The notes: generated by a model not told the origin, from the letters alone. A stretch of DNA of 64,000 nt from Opitutaceae bacterium TAV5 (GCA_000242935.3 CP007053.1:5317001-5381000), one strand, 5' to 3'; shown: positions 51,418 through 60,995, counted from the stretch's first letter. Numbers and translations: made by a program.

Positions 51418-52578
51418 TCAGAAAGTGGCTTTGGCATCCGGCGGGCGGATGGCGGTGAGGGCGCCGGTGTAGTGGCGCAGGTCGTGAACCTGGTAAGGGT
51501 GCGCGGCGAGGGCGTCTTCGTTGATCTCGACGCCGAGGCCGGGAGCATCGCTGATCTGCATCTCGCCATTGACCAGCCGGCAGGTTTCCCGGGCGACGTC
51601 GGCGCGCCAGGGGACGTCGGTCGCCATGGTTTCGAGGTAGAGGAAATTGGGCGTGCAGGCGGCGAGTTGCAGCGTGGCGGCGTTGGCGACCGGGCCGGAC
51701 GGATTGTGCGGGCAGAAGGGAATCTGCCAGACCTCGGCCATGGCGGCGATCTTGCGGAGCTCATGAATGCCGCCGGCATGGGAGACATCGGGCTGGATAA
51801 AGTCGGCGCAGCCGCGTTCGAAGACTTCGCGAAATTCCCAGCGGGTGTAGAGGCGTTCGCCCATCGAGATGGGGGTGCGGGTGTCGGCGCGGAGGCGCGC
51901 GTAGTTTTCGAGGTTGCCGGGGATGAGCGGCTCCTCGAACCACTGGATGTCGTAGTCTTCGAGAGCCCGGGCGATGCGGCGGGCGGTGGGGAATTCGAAG
52001 CGGCCATGGCCTTCGATCAAAAGTTCGGCGGTAGTGCCGGTGGCGGTTTTGACAGCTTCGACGACGGCGAGGGCGTCACGGAGTTGGGCGGCGGAGAGGT
52101 GACGGAAGGTGGCGCCGAAGGGATCCCACTTGAGGGCGCGGTAACCCATGCCGATGGCGATTTTCGCGGCGGCGGCAAATTCGTCGGGCGTTTTGGCGTT
52201 GGCGAACCAGGCATTGGCGTAGCAGGGAACGGCATCGCGGACGCGACCGCCGAGGAGTTGATGAACGGGGACACCGAGGGCTTTGCCCTTGATGTCCCAG
52301 AGCGCCATTTCGACGGCGGAGAGCGCGCTCATGAGGACGGGGCCGCCGCGCCAGTAGGCGTCGCGGTAAGCGTCCTGCCACCAGGCTTCGATGTTGCGGA
52401 GGTCGCGATTGACCAAGCCGCGTTCGAGTTCGCGGACGGCTTGGATGACGGTGGGTTCGCGGTATTCGAGCGTGGCTTCGCCCCAGCCGTGGTGGCCGGA
52501 GTCCGTCTCGATTTTGACAAAACACCAGTTGGTGCGCCAGGCGTCGCAGATGAAGGTCTTGAGGGCGGTGAGTTTCAT
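51418..52578 (-). CDS. Enolase-superfamily sugar-acid dehydratase (galactonate dehydratase-like)
   Basis: 386-residue mandelate racemase/muconate-lactonizing family enzyme, which removes water from an aldonic acid to give a 2-keto-3-deoxy acid. The metal ligands LLIEGHGRF (Glu), FEEPL and GERLYTRWEF, and the C-terminal catalytic HNPSGPVANAA region, follow the order of D-galactonate dehydratase. The substrate is inferred from family resemblance only. The start at 52578 gives the conserved N-terminus. It is clustered with a GH39-like hydrolase and an SDR. Confidence 0.85.
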   Translation of the reverse strand: MKLTALKTFICDAWRTNWCFVKIETDSGHHGWGEATLEYREPTVIQAVRELERGLVNRDLRNIEAWWQDAYRDAYWRGGPVLMSALSAVEMALWDIKGKALGVPVHQLLGGRVRDAVPCYANAWFANAKTPDEFAAAAKIAIGMGYRALKWDPFGATFRHLSAAQLRDALAVVEAVKTATGTTAELLIEGHGRFEFPTARRIARALEDYDIQWFEEPLIPGNLENYARLRADTRTPISMGERLYTRWEFREVFERGCADFIQPDVSHAGGIHELRKIAAMAEVWQIPFCPHNPSGPVANAATLQLAACTPNFLYLETMATDVPWRADVARETCRLVNGEMQISDAPGLGVEINEDALAAHPYQVHDLRHYTGALTAIRPPDAKATF

Positions 52579-52620
52579 GGGAAAAGCTGAATAGCTGAAG
52601 GGCTGGAAGCTGAAATTGGC
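52579..52620. repeat. Single arm of type F repeat
   Basis: AAGCTGAATAGCTGAAGGGC then GGAAGCTGAAATTGG, the same GCTGAA unit as the type F repeat at 22582-22712. It lies directly upstream of the dehydratase gene (- strand); no partner arm is visible. Confidence 0.55.
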
Positions 52621-52642
52621 TGGGGATTCGGGCCGGTTTTCT

Positions 52643-54166
52643 TCAGCCGTCCATTTTTCCTGCCAGCGGCAGGAGGGAGGCATCGGTGAGCACGAGTGGA
52701 TAATCGGGGAGCGGAAGACGGAAGCGGCGGCCGACGACGGCGCCGTCGAGGACGAAGGCGGAGCCACGGGCGGCGGCGTCGTGAACGGTGCCGGTGAGAA
52801 GGTCGAGGAGGACGGGTTTTTCGAGGCGAAGGTCGGAGTCGTGCCAGAGGGTGAGGTCGATCTCGCTGGCGGGAGTCTTCTGTTGCGGGTCTTCGGTGTT
52901 CCAGAACGCGACGAGGGGCGAGCCGTGGCTGCTGAAGGTGGCGGCGACAGGGCTGGCCATCAGGCCGCTCCGCTGCGGGTGCGCGGGATCGGGTTCGGAG
53001 AAGCGGGTGCAGAGTTCCTGACGATGCGTGTCGGTGTCGAAGAGCGAGCAGATGCGGCGCATGACGTCGAAGGCGTATTTGGGTGTGTAATGTTTTCCGT
53101 GTATCAGGCCCATCATGACGGGGCGGTTGATCTTGCCGCCGGCCTGCCTGTAGGGGCGGTCCATGAGATCGACGGCGTGGAAATAGAGGAGCAGGTCGAA
53201 GCCGGTACGCAGGTCGATGAGGAGGCGGCGGGCGATCCACTTGGCCTGCACGATCTGGTCCATGTCGTAGAGGCCGAGCCAGTCGTCGTTGTGGCCGGCG
53301 GTCTGGGAGGGACAACCGTTCTCGCCCTGCCAGATGGCGATGCGGCGGGCAGGCGAATAGCGGTCGAGCAGGCGACGGATGAGGTCGTGCATGTTTTGCA
53401 GGTTCTGCTCGGGGACGGTCTGGTAGGGGTGAAAGGAAAACACATCGATGTGATCGGCCATCCCGGCCTTGAGCGCGGTTTCGAGGTAAGCGGGATCGAG
53501 CTTGGACATGGCGCCGCCGATGATCGTGGCGTCGGGGATTTGTTCGCGGACGGCGGCGGCGGTGATGCGGACGAGTTCGGCATAGGCGCGGGCGTCGGGT
53601 TTGGCAGGATGCCAGAACTGGGGGATGTTGGGTTCGTTCCAGATTTCCCAGTGGGCGACACGACCGCGGAAATGGGCGGCGAGGGCGCGGGTCCAGGCGA
53701 GCCAGGCGTCGCGGACGGCGTCGCCATAGTAGAGCGGCACGTAGCCGACGGCGGACTCGTGGGGCACATCGGGCATGTAGAGCCGGTTGCCGAAACTGAC
53801 GGAGAAAAACGGTTGCATGCCGATGGAGCGGAGGCGGTCCACGATGGCGTCGAGCCAGGCGAAGTCGTAAACGCCGGGGGCGGTTTCGCAGCGGCTCCAG
53901 CCGGTTTGCACGCGCGCCCACTTGGCGCCGAGTTTTTCGAGGTGGGGGTAAACGCGCTCGGGATCGAACATGAAGCGGTCGAGGGTTTCGAAGCCGATAC
54001 CGATGCGAGAGCCGGGGATCTGTGCCGTGGAGCGTAAGGTGGCGAGCCGACCGATCTCGGGGAGGCCGGGGAGCGGGTGGGGGAGGAGTTGCCGGCGGCA
54101 GAGGGCGGGGATGTCCTGGTTTTCGATGACGGAGTCAGCGGCAGCGGGAGCGGTGGCGGTAGACAT
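52643..54166 (-). CDS. GH39-like (clan GH-A) glycoside hydrolase
   Basis: 507-residue (beta/alpha)8 hydrolase. The acid/base is Glu178 in WEIWNEPN and the nucleophile Glu282 in WQGENG, the pair spacing of clan GH-A families such as GH39. The N-terminal strand IGIGFETLDR and a C-terminal beta domain are visible. No signal peptide is seen. Family number is a best guess; the substrate could be a beta-xyloside or a uronic-acid disaccharide. It diverges from an AraC regulator and begins a leftward cluster with a dehydratase and an SDR. Confidence 0.82.
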   Translation of the reverse strand: MSTATAPAAADSVIENQDIPALCRRQLLPHPLPGLPEIGRLATLRSTAQIPGSRIGIGFETLDRFMFDPERVYPHLEKLGAKWARVQTGWSRCETAPGVYDFAWLDAIVDRLRSIGMQPFFSVSFGNRLYMPDVPHESAVGYVPLYYGDAVRDAWLAWTRALAAHFRGRVAHWEIWNEPNIPQFWHPAKPDARAYAELVRITAAAVREQIPDATIIGGAMSKLDPAYLETALKAGMADHIDVFSFHPYQTVPEQNLQNMHDLIRRLLDRYSPARRIAIWQGENGCPSQTAGHNDDWLGLYDMDQIVQAKWIARRLLIDLRTGFDLLLYFHAVDLMDRPYRQAGGKINRPVMMGLIHGKHYTPKYAFDVMRRICSLFDTDTHRQELCTRFSEPDPAHPQRSGLMASPVAATFSSHGSPLVAFWNTEDPQQKTPASEIDLTLWHDSDLRLEKPVLLDLLTGTVHDAAARGSAFVLDGAVVGRRFRLPLPDYPLVLTDASLLPLAGKMDG

Positions 54167-54284
54167 GGCGGCGGGGGGAGGTGCGAATTACAAATGACAA
54201 TGACGAATTATGAATGTGGATATGAGCGACGGAGGCATTTCCGAAGGCTTTCCATCCGTGGGAAAAAAGTTTACAGATGTGCGC

Positions 54285-55181
54285 ATGGAGAAAATGAAAG
54301 CAGCGGAAACCGACAGGGCAGGGGAGAATGCCCGGACTTACTGGGATGGTTTGCGGGTGTCGCTGATCCGGTTCTTCGAGGGGCCGCCGATCGGGAAATA
54401 TGGAGTTTTTCAAGGAGTGGTGCTGACGGTTTTCAAGTTCCTGGAGGGTGAGGTGACGCTGGTCAAAGACGGTGTTTCGGTGTCGGCGGGCAAAGGTGAC
54501 TGGATGGTGTGCCATCCGGGGGAACGGTTTCAGGATTTTTCGGATTCTGCGCGTATCATCTCGATTCACCTGTTGGTGGAAAGTCCGGGCAATGCGGCGG
54601 CATGGTCAGGAGGCCCGGTGCTGGCGTTCGGCGTGGAGACGGCGACGAGGGCGGGGCTGGATGGTTGCGTGCGGCGGATGCGGCGGTCGGCGGTGTTGCG
54701 GCGGCTGGAAGCGAGCGGAAAGATTTGTCCGCTGGGCGTGCCGGAGACGTTCGCCGAGGCGCTGGAGTTGCAGGAAGTGGTGGCGGCATTTTTCCGGCGA
54801 CTGATGGGGGTAGTGGAGCCGCTGGGGATGCGTTACGAGGCACCGCCGATTCGTGACGGGCGGGTGCGCGAGAGCCGGCAGCGGCTGGCGGCGGCGGGAC
54901 TGCGCGAGGGGTTTTCGCGCGAGCGACTGGCGGCGGGATGCGGATTGAGCGCGTCGCAACTGGATCGGTTGTGGCGTGAGGAGCTGGGGCAGACGCCGGC
55001 GCAATTCTGGCATGCGCGGCGTTTGCAGGCAGCGTGCGCGCTGCTTCAGGGCGACGCGCACTCGATCAAGGAAATCGCGTTCGAAACGGGATTCCCGCAC
55101 CTGAGCCAGTTTTCGTTCTGGTTCGCAAAAGCCATGAACGAGTCACCGCGCGCATTCAGGAGCCGGCACGAACGGGATTGA
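54285..55181 (+). CDS. AraC-family transcriptional regulator
   Basis: 298 residues (from ATG 54285). The N-terminal half is a cupin-like sugar-sensing domain (VVLTVFKFLEGEVTLVKDG). The C-terminal two-HTH AraC domain is clear: GFSRERLAAGCGLSASQLDR and SIKEIAFETGFPHLSQFSFWF then SPRAFR. An ATG at 54210 in the same frame lies within a repeat-like AATTACAAATGAC sequence and would leave a 43-nt divergent gap, so it is less likely. It diverges from the GH39-like gene and is its likely activator. Confidence 0.88.
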   Translation: MEKMKAAETDRAGENARTYWDGLRVSLIRFFEGPPIGKYGVFQGVVLTVFKFLEGEVTLVKDGVSVSAGKGDWMVCHPGERFQDFSDSARIISIHLLVESPGNAAAWSGGPVLAFGVETATRAGLDGCVRRMRRSAVLRRLEASGKICPLGVPETFAEALELQEVVAAFFRRLMGVVEPLGMRYEAPPIRDGRVRESRQRLAAAGLREGFSRERLAAGCGLSASQLDRLWREELGQTPAQFWHARRLQAACALLQGDAHSIKEIAFETGFPHLSQFSFWFAKAMNESPRAFRSRHERD

Positions 55182-55376
55182 GAGAGTAGGGATGACCGCT
55201 GGCGCTGTGCCAAAATGCGAAAACGGCGACATCGAATCAGCACTTCGTCCCGGCAAAGACAGGTCCCGTCCATTTCATGCCAGCATGGCGTTGGTCCTTG
55301 AGCCGTTCCCGGCATCTTGAGTTATGACATAAGACATTATATTATATATAGATATAATTATTTCAGGAATTTTTGC

Positions 55377-55409
55377 GTAACTGGTTACTTTTTGATTGTA
55401 ACCAGTTAC
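55377..55409. promoter_or_regulatory. Double palindrome upstream of the Gfo/Idh/MocA gene
   Basis: GTAACTGGTTAC (55377-55388) and GTAACCAGTTAC (55398-55409) are perfect reverse complements separated by TTTTTGATT. Each is itself nearly symmetric (GTAAC/GTTAC). They lie 37 nt before the ATG in an AT-rich stretch (55321-55375), so this is a probable operator/promoter, regulator unknown. No gene is seen in the rest of 55182-55446. Confidence 0.65.
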
Positions 55410-55446
55410 TTTTCGGGTACTCGTTTCCATCGTCGCTCTCACAACC

Positions 55447-56595
55447 ATGATTCGTCTCGGAATAATCGGTCTCGGAACCCGGCTCGCCCACATGCTGACC
55501 TGTTTTCAGGCCAGCGAACCCTCGCTGAGGGTGGTCGGCGTCGTTGATCCCGATCCCGCCGCCGCCCTGGAGCGGTTGCCCGCCGAACAGCGCGGGGGCA
55601 TCCGTTTCTTCGCTACGCTGGCCGATCTCCTGCGCGAAGGCCGGCCGGATGCGCTGGCGGTTGGCACGCGGTGCAATCTTCACGCCGCCTATGCGACATC
55701 CATCGCGGCCACCGGACTGCCGCTCTTTCTGGAAAAACCTGTTGCCACCTCGATGGCCGACGCGCGCGCTCTCGAGAGAGCCTTTGCCGATTCGGCGGGC
55801 GAAGTCGTGGTGAGTTTTCCGCTGCGCCTCTCCGCGCTGTGCGGCATGGTGCGTTCCCGGCTCGACGGCGGCGCGGTCGGCCGGCTCGAACACGTGCTGG
55901 CGGTCAACTACGTGCCTTACGGCAACGTCTATTTCGACTCCTGGTATCGCGACTACCGCACCACCCAGGGCCTGTTCCTGCAAAAGGCCACGCACGATTT
56001 CGACTACATGGCTTTCCTCGTCGGCGCGCCGGTCACCCGGGTGGCGGCGATGGCGCAGCACGGGCGCGTCTTCCGCGACCGCTCGCTGGAGCCGGCCGGC
56101 GGCGACGACACCCGCCTCTATTTCGACGGGATCGGCACGCCCGAAACGGGCATGAACGAGGATGCCTCCAGCGCCCTCCTCGAATTCGCCAATGGCGTGC
56201 AGGGAGTCTACACCCAGGTGTTTTATACCAAACATGAAGGCGCCGCCCGCGGCGCCACGCTCAGCGGACTGCGCGGCACGCTGCGCTTCGACTGGTATCG
56301 CAACGAGCTCAATCTCCATCACCACAGCGAGGCGCACACCGAAACGGAGCGCCCGCCGGAGGGGTTGAATCACTTTGGCGGCGACGGCGCACTGGCGGCC
56401 AATTTTATTGATGTGATCCGCGGCCGCGCCCCGTCGGCCTCGCCGATCTCCGCCGGGCTGCGCAGCGTCTATGCCTGCCTCGCCGCCCGCGAAAGCGCCG
56501 CCACCGGACGCTTTGTCGAGGTGCGGCAGCTCACCGATCTCGAAACTCCGGCCGCCGCGCTTCCCGCCTCCCTGCCAGCTCTCGCCACCGCCTGA
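55447..56595 (+). CDS. Gfo/Idh/MocA-family oxidoreductase
   Basis: 382-residue NAD(P)-dependent sugar dehydrogenase. The N-terminal Rossmann motif GIIGLGTRLAHML and the EKPVATSMADA motif (Lys of the EKP catalytic element) are present. The second domain carries KATHDFDYM, where His and Asp usually complete the site. The family oxidises or epimerises sugars, inositols or amino sugars; the substrate is unknown. It is separate from the AraC cluster and is preceded by a double palindrome. Confidence 0.9.
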   Translation: MIRLGIIGLGTRLAHMLTCFQASEPSLRVVGVVDPDPAAALERLPAEQRGGIRFFATLADLLREGRPDALAVGTRCNLHAAYATSIAATGLPLFLEKPVATSMADARALERAFADSAGEVVVSFPLRLSALCGMVRSRLDGGAVGRLEHVLAVNYVPYGNVYFDSWYRDYRTTQGLFLQKATHDFDYMAFLVGAPVTRVAAMAQHGRVFRDRSLEPAGGDDTRLYFDGIGTPETGMNEDASSALLEFANGVQGVYTQVFYTKHEGAARGATLSGLRGTLRFDWYRNELNLHHHSEAHTETERPPEGLNHFGGDGALAANFIDVIRGRAPSASPISAGLRSVYACLAARESAATGRFVEVRQLTDLETPAAALPASLPALATA

Positions 56596-56781
56596 CAATG
56601 AATCCCTTTTCCATGGTCCTCCGTAACGTCCCCACCCTCCGCAAAACCGGCGTCCGCCTCCCTGGCGCGCCGGATGCTAGTCATGCCCTGCGGAGGGGCA
56701 GTCTGTCTTTCTGTCCGCCCGGGTCGGGTGACCCGACGCGGATCGACCGGAAACCAAACATACAAAGTCCCTGCCACGACC

Positions 56782-57447
56782 ATGAAAATGCTACACAAAC
56801 TGCTCGCCCTCGCCGCCGTCACCACGGCCGCTGTCTGCTCCCACGCCGGAACCTATGCCAACATCACGCTTGATGGCATCATCGACGACTGGAGCGGTAT
56901 CTCCGCCTCGTTCACCAACACCGGTGGCGGGCCAGTCAACCAGATCTTCCTGGCCAACAACGATACCCACCTCTTCATTCTTGTTACCTTCCATACGCAG
57001 ACCGATTTCCTGACGGTCCCCGGCGGCTTCTACCTCGGTATCGACAACGACAGTAACGCGGCCACCGGCTTCAATATCTACAGCCAGGGCGTGGTGGGTT
57101 CCGAAGTCGGCTATGCTGCCGAGACACCCTTTCAGCAAGACAGTATTAATTTTAATACCGGTGCCGTATCTGAGGGTGCCAACATGCTGAGCAGCCCGTA
57201 TGGCGCAGCGACTACGGCCCAAGAGTTCAGCATCTCCCGCACCGGCATAATCGACACGGCCAACTCCACGCCAGTCTTCCCGAATACATCGTTCAACTTG
57301 GTGGTGTATATCGACAACGGTGGCGAGCTGATCATCGGCCCCGCCTCCTACACTTTTGCCGCCGTTCCCGAGCCCGCCACGTGGGCTTTTATCGGGGGCA
57401 TCGGTGCCCTCGCCATCTGCCTGATTCGTCGTCACCGTCGGCGCTAA
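56782..57447 (+). CDS. PEP-CTERM protein
   Basis: 221-residue exported protein: signal peptide (KLLALAAVTTAAVCSHAG), then a beta-rich domain opening ITLDGIIDDWSG, which resembles a carbohydrate-binding module of the DOMON/CBM9 type, and a PEP-CTERM signal (VPEPATWAFIGG, hydrophobic helix, RRHRRR). The start at 56782 gives the signal peptide; the upstream frame looks non-coding. It is followed 39 nt later by a pseudopilin gene. A role in surface carbohydrate binding is inferred. Confidence 0.82.
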   Translation: MKMLHKLLALAAVTTAAVCSHAGTYANITLDGIIDDWSGISASFTNTGGGPVNQIFLANNDTHLFILVTFHTQTDFLTVPGGFYLGIDNDSNAATGFNIYSQGVVGSEVGYAAETPFQQDSINFNTGAVSEGANMLSSPYGAATTAQEFSISRTGIIDTANSTPVFPNTSFNLVVYIDNGGELIIGPASYTFAAVPEPATWAFIGGIGALAICLIRRHRRR

Positions 57448-57486
57448 CCCCAAAAGGCCCGACTTCAATCTTCAAGCTCGTCCCCT

Positions 57487-58194
57487 ATGCGACATATCCA
57501 GTCAAGCCGGCGACTTCCTGGCTTCACACTTATCGAGTTGCTGACCGTGATCGCCATCATCGGCATCCTGGCGGCAATCATCATTCCGGTCGTCAGCAAG
57601 GTCCGCACCACGGCCAAGATGACCCGCTCTCTCGCCAACCTTCGCCAGATCGGCGCAGCGGTCCAGTTGTTCGCCGGGGACAACAAGGGTGCCCTTCCGG
57701 TGTGGCACGACTTTACGGTCACCTCTCCGCCGGACATGCCGGGGGAGCCCGCTTACGGGGGAAGCTACTGGTGGGAACAGCTCGAAACCTACCTCGGGCA
57801 GGATCGCGAGATTTTTCATAGTCCCGCCCACGTCGAGTTCGACAGCTCCACTCGCGAGAAATTGCGCGAAACGATTTCCTACGGATGGAACTACGAAGTG
57901 CTGGGGCGCCACAAGGGCGACAGTTCAAAGGAGGGCGATCACCGTCTCAACGTGACCGACTTTGAAAGCCCGGCTCGTAGCCTGGCGGCTTCGGATGGCA
58001 AGGACCGGGATTCATGGGGTTCGATCACCTCAGCCAGGGATGGTCCGCAATGGGCTCCCAGTCCCACCCGCTACGGCGACCGGATTCCCTCCCTCTTTCT
58101 CGATGGCCACGTCAGCACACGTCCTTACTCCGAGTTTCTCCAGGCTGACCCCTGGTTCAACGCGGTGAAGGCTTTGCCTCCCGACAAAAGTTAA
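57487..58194 (+). CDS. Prepilin-type N-terminal cleavage/methylation domain protein
   Basis: 235-residue pseudopilin-like protein. The type IV prepilin signal (PGFTLIELLTVIAIIGILAA) follows a short basic leader. The soluble part has the H-X9-DG-type features of the group (SYGWNYEVLG ... PSLFLDGHVS). It follows a PEP-CTERM gene on the same strand and precedes an SSS symporter. It is the second such pair in the window; the pseudopilin at 29657 sits in a polysaccharide operon with a PEP-CTERM gene. Confidence 0.88.
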   Translation: MRHIQSSRRLPGFTLIELLTVIAIIGILAAIIIPVVSKVRTTAKMTRSLANLRQIGAAVQLFAGDNKGALPVWHDFTVTSPPDMPGEPAYGGSYWWEQLETYLGQDREIFHSPAHVEFDSSTREKLRETISYGWNYEVLGRHKGDSSKEGDHRLNVTDFESPARSLAASDGKDRDSWGSITSARDGPQWAPSPTRYGDRIPSLFLDGHVSTRPYSEFLQADPWFNAVKALPPDKS

Positions 58195-58197
58195 AAC

Positions 58198-58314
58198 TAC
58201 CGCCTTCCGGATTTTTACACAAAGATCGCAAAGAGCGCAAAGATTCATAATTCATGCTCTTCGCGTCCTTTGCGATCTTTGTGTAAAATAAAACTTTCAG
58301 GAAAACCGGTATCA
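58198..58314. repeat. Type A inverted repeat
   Basis: Left arm TTTTTACACAAAGATCGC then AAAGAGCGCAAAG; right arm TCTTCGCGTCC, TTTGCGATC and TTTGTGTAAAA; outer foot ACCGGTATCAG. It separates the pseudopilin and symporter genes. Confidence 0.88.
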
Positions 58315-58365
58315 GCCACCAAAACACATTCGTAGTTTTTTCACGCTACACCCCGCAACTCCCGC

Positions 58366-60405
58366 ATGCACACTCTCGACTGGACCCTCCTTGCTGTCGC
58401 TCTCGGCGCGCTGTTCGCCGCCTGCATCGCCACCAGTCGTCTCATGCGGGGGGTCTCCGGCTATCTGGTGGCCAGCCGTTGCGCCGGCCGCTACCTGCTC
58501 ACGCTTTCGGAAGGCGCGGCGGGTCTGGGAGCGATCACCATCATCGGCACGTTCGAGGTGTTTTACAGCGCCGGGTTCGTGCCGCTCTGGTGGGGCTACT
58601 TCCTCGCGCCGCTCGGGCTCTTCATCGCGCTGAGCGGTTTTGTCATCTACCGTTTCCGGCAGACGCGCGCCATGACCATGGCGCAGTTTATCGAGACGCG
58701 CTACTCGCGGCGCTTCCGCCTGTTTTTCGGCGCGCTCACGTTTGTGTCCGGCGTGGTCAACTACGGCATCTTTCCCGCCGTCACCGTGCGCTGTTTCATG
58801 CAGTTTTGCGGCCTGCCCGATGTGCTGGCGATCGGCAGCTTCAGCCTGCCGCTTTTCCCCGCGCTCATGGCGCTCGAACTCGGCCTCGCGATCACCCTCG
58901 TGTGGCTCGGCGGGCAGATCACGATCCTCGTTTCCGACTACCTGCAGGCGGTGTTTTGCATGATCGTGTTTCTGGCGCTGCTGGTGTTTTTTCTCTGGTG
59001 GATGCCCTGGGCCGATCTCGTGGCCGGGCTGGCGATGGCGCCGGAGGGCAAGTCGATGCTGCACCCGTTCCGGGCGCGCGACGCGGCGGACTTCAATACG
59101 GCCTATTACCTCATCGGCGCCTTCATGATCGTCTACACCACGCGGGCCTGGCAGGGCACGTCCGGTTACAATGCCTGCGCCCGCAGTCCGCACGAGGCGC
59201 GCATGGCCGGCATCCTCGCGAGCTGGCGGGCAATGGCGCAAAACCTCGCACTCCTGCTCATCCCGCTCTGCGTCTTCGCCGTGCTGCACAATCCGAAGTT
59301 CGCCGACCAGGCGGCACAGATCAACGCCCTCACCGCGGCCATCGCTGATCCCGCCGCCCGCGCGCAACTGACCGTCTCGGCGGGCCTCTCGACGATCCTG
59401 CCGGCGGGGTTTCTCGGGCTCTTCGCCACCGTGCTCGTGGCCGCCGCCATCAGCACCGACAACACGTATCTGCACTCGTGGGGCAGCATCTTCATCCAGG
59501 ACGTGGTGCTGCCGCTGCGCAAACGTCCGCTCCCGGCCGCGCAGCATGTGCGCTGGCTGCGCGGCTCGTCGCTCGGGGTGGCGGTGTTCGCGTTCTTTTT
59601 CAGCCTGCTGTTTCCGCTGAAGGACTACGTCTTCATGTTTTTCGACATCACCGGCGCCATCTTTCTCGGCGGCGCGGGCGCGGCCATCATTGGCGGGCTT
59701 TACTGGCGGCGCGGCAGCACGGCCGGCGCCTGGGCCGCGATGATCACCGGCGGCGTGCTCTCCACCGGCGGCCTCGCCGTGCAGCAGGCCTGGGCGGGGC
59801 ACCTCGCACCGCTGTTCCTGAGCTACAACCCCGACAATGCCTGGCTGGTGGAGAATGCCGCGAGGCTGCCGTGGAACGGACGCGAGATCATGTTCGGAGC
59901 GATGCTCGCCGCGCTGGCGGTGTACGTGATCGTGTCGCTGTGCGGGCGTACCCGTTTCGATCTGGAAACGATGCTCGGCCGCGAGGCCCGGGTGTCGCAC
60001 GACGCCGCGGCGGCCCCGCGTTTCGGCTGGCGCGAACGCCTCGGCGAGGTGATCGGCAACGGCATCGAGTTCACCCGCGGCGACCGCTGGCTGTGCCGGC
60101 TCACGCTGGTGTGGACATTGTGCTGGTGGATCGTGTTTGTCGTCGGCACGGTCTGGAATCTCGTGGCGGAGGTGCCGGAATCTTCCTGGGCCACCTTCTG
60201 GCACTGGAACATCGGCCTTTCCGTGCCGCTGGGTGTGGTGACGACCGGATGGTTCCTCGTGGGCGGCGTCCGCGATTTCCGCCGCATGCTGCGCGACCTG
60301 CGCGCCACGCCGGCGGAGCCGGGCGTGACCGAAAGGGAAACGCCTGCACCGGAGGGGAAAGACGAGGTCCCGCCGCTCTGTCGCACGAAACCCGATACCG
60401 CTTGA
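58366..60405 (+). CDS. Sodium:solute symporter (SSS) family transporter
   Basis: 679-residue transporter with about 13-14 membrane helices. SSS features include the helix-2 segment LTLSEGAAGLGAITIIGTFEV, the KAWRG-like break in TTRAWQGTSGYNACA, and AAAISTDNTYLHSW, where SSS members place conserved Ser/Thr-Asp Na+ contacts. It would import a sugar, polyol or sugar acid with Na+. Its setting (PEP-CTERM, pseudopilin, beta-helix protein) suggests uptake of a polysaccharide breakdown product. Confidence 0.9.
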   Translation: MHTLDWTLLAVALGALFAACIATSRLMRGVSGYLVASRCAGRYLLTLSEGAAGLGAITIIGTFEVFYSAGFVPLWWGYFLAPLGLFIALSGFVIYRFRQTRAMTMAQFIETRYSRRFRLFFGALTFVSGVVNYGIFPAVTVRCFMQFCGLPDVLAIGSFSLPLFPALMALELGLAITLVWLGGQITILVSDYLQAVFCMIVFLALLVFFLWWMPWADLVAGLAMAPEGKSMLHPFRARDAADFNTAYYLIGAFMIVYTTRAWQGTSGYNACARSPHEARMAGILASWRAMAQNLALLLIPLCVFAVLHNPKFADQAAQINALTAAIADPAARAQLTVSAGLSTILPAGFLGLFATVLVAAAISTDNTYLHSWGSIFIQDVVLPLRKRPLPAAQHVRWLRGSSLGVAVFAFFFSLLFPLKDYVFMFFDITGAIFLGGAGAAIIGGLYWRRGSTAGAWAAMITGGVLSTGGLAVQQAWAGHLAPLFLSYNPDNAWLVENAARLPWNGREIMFGAMLAALAVYVIVSLCGRTRFDLETMLGREARVSHDAAAAPRFGWRERLGEVIGNGIEFTRGDRWLCRLTLVWTLCWWIVFVVGTVWNLVAEVPESSWATFWHWNIGLSVPLGVVTTGWFLVGGVRDFRRMLRDLRATPAEPGVTERETPAPEGKDEVPPLCRTKPDTA

Positions 60406-60485
60406 CCGGAACTTGACCACAGAGGACTGGGTCGCGTAAATTTTTTGACCACGGATTAAACGGATGGGAACTCCTGAAAATTCAT

Positions 60486-60630
60486 TTTTACCGCGAAGGA
60501 TGCGAAGAGCACGAAGATAGAGATAACTGCGATCATGCTTTTTAATTAATTCATGATTAATTAGATCTGATTTTTGGAATTTTGTTTTTTCTTATCTTCG
60601 CATCCTTCGCGCCCTTCGCGGTTAATTTTT
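60486..60630. repeat. Type H inverted repeat
   Basis: Left arm 60486-60522 (ACCGCGAAGGATGCGAAGAG then CACGAAGAT) and right arm 60589-60630 (ATCTTCGCATCCTTCGCG then CCCTTCGCGGT). Its centre has a small AT palindrome (AATTAAT/ATTAATT). A single ACGGATTAAACGGATGGG arm lies just before it (60450-60468). Confidence 0.85.
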
Positions 60631-60654
60631 AGAACCTTCCGGGTGGACATGGAT

Positions 60655-60783
60655 ACTGTCCGTATCCCGGACATTTTGACTTTACACAAAGATCGCAAGG
60701 GACGCGAAGGGAACAATCAGCAATCCTTTGCGTTCTTTGCGGCCTTTGTATGAAAATCCGAAAGTTCCGAGGCATTGATACAG
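60655..60783. repeat. Type A inverted repeat
   Basis: Arms TTACACAAAGATCGCAAGGG then ACGCGAAGG, and CCTTTGCGTTCTTTGCGG then CCTTTGTATG; outer foot GTATCCCGG at left and TTCCGAGGCATTGATAC at right. It lies in the 621-nt gap between the symporter and beta-helix genes, which holds three palindromic elements and no gene. Confidence 0.85.
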
Positions 60784-60878
60784 GAAGGAAACTGCGAAGC
60801 AGGATATGAATCTGTGATCATCCGCATTACCGTGCTGGGAAAGTCGTGTTTTTCTACGTATGATTTTTCTCGAACCGG

Positions 60879-60995
60879 AATGGCCACAAAAAACACAAAA
60901 AGTCATGCCGCCCGGCCCTCTGTCTCCCGTGCGCCTATAGGCGCGATGGCGGGTTTCATGCGCGGTGTGTTTCTTTGTGTTTTTTGTGGCTATTG
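60879..60995. repeat. Type B palindromic element (variant core)
   Basis: Arms AATGGCCACAAAAAACACAA and TTGTGTTTTTTGTGGCTATT. The core palindrome is GCGCCTATAGGCGC (the TATA hairpin) instead of the GCGCTTATAAGCGC seen at 47823 and 62532. It lies 32 nt before the beta-helix gene. Confidence 0.85.

Noticed and set aside
58312-60420. 702-codon open frame opposite the SSS symporter
   Set aside because: Antisense shadow rich in Arg, His and Glu; the + strand has membrane helices and family motifs.
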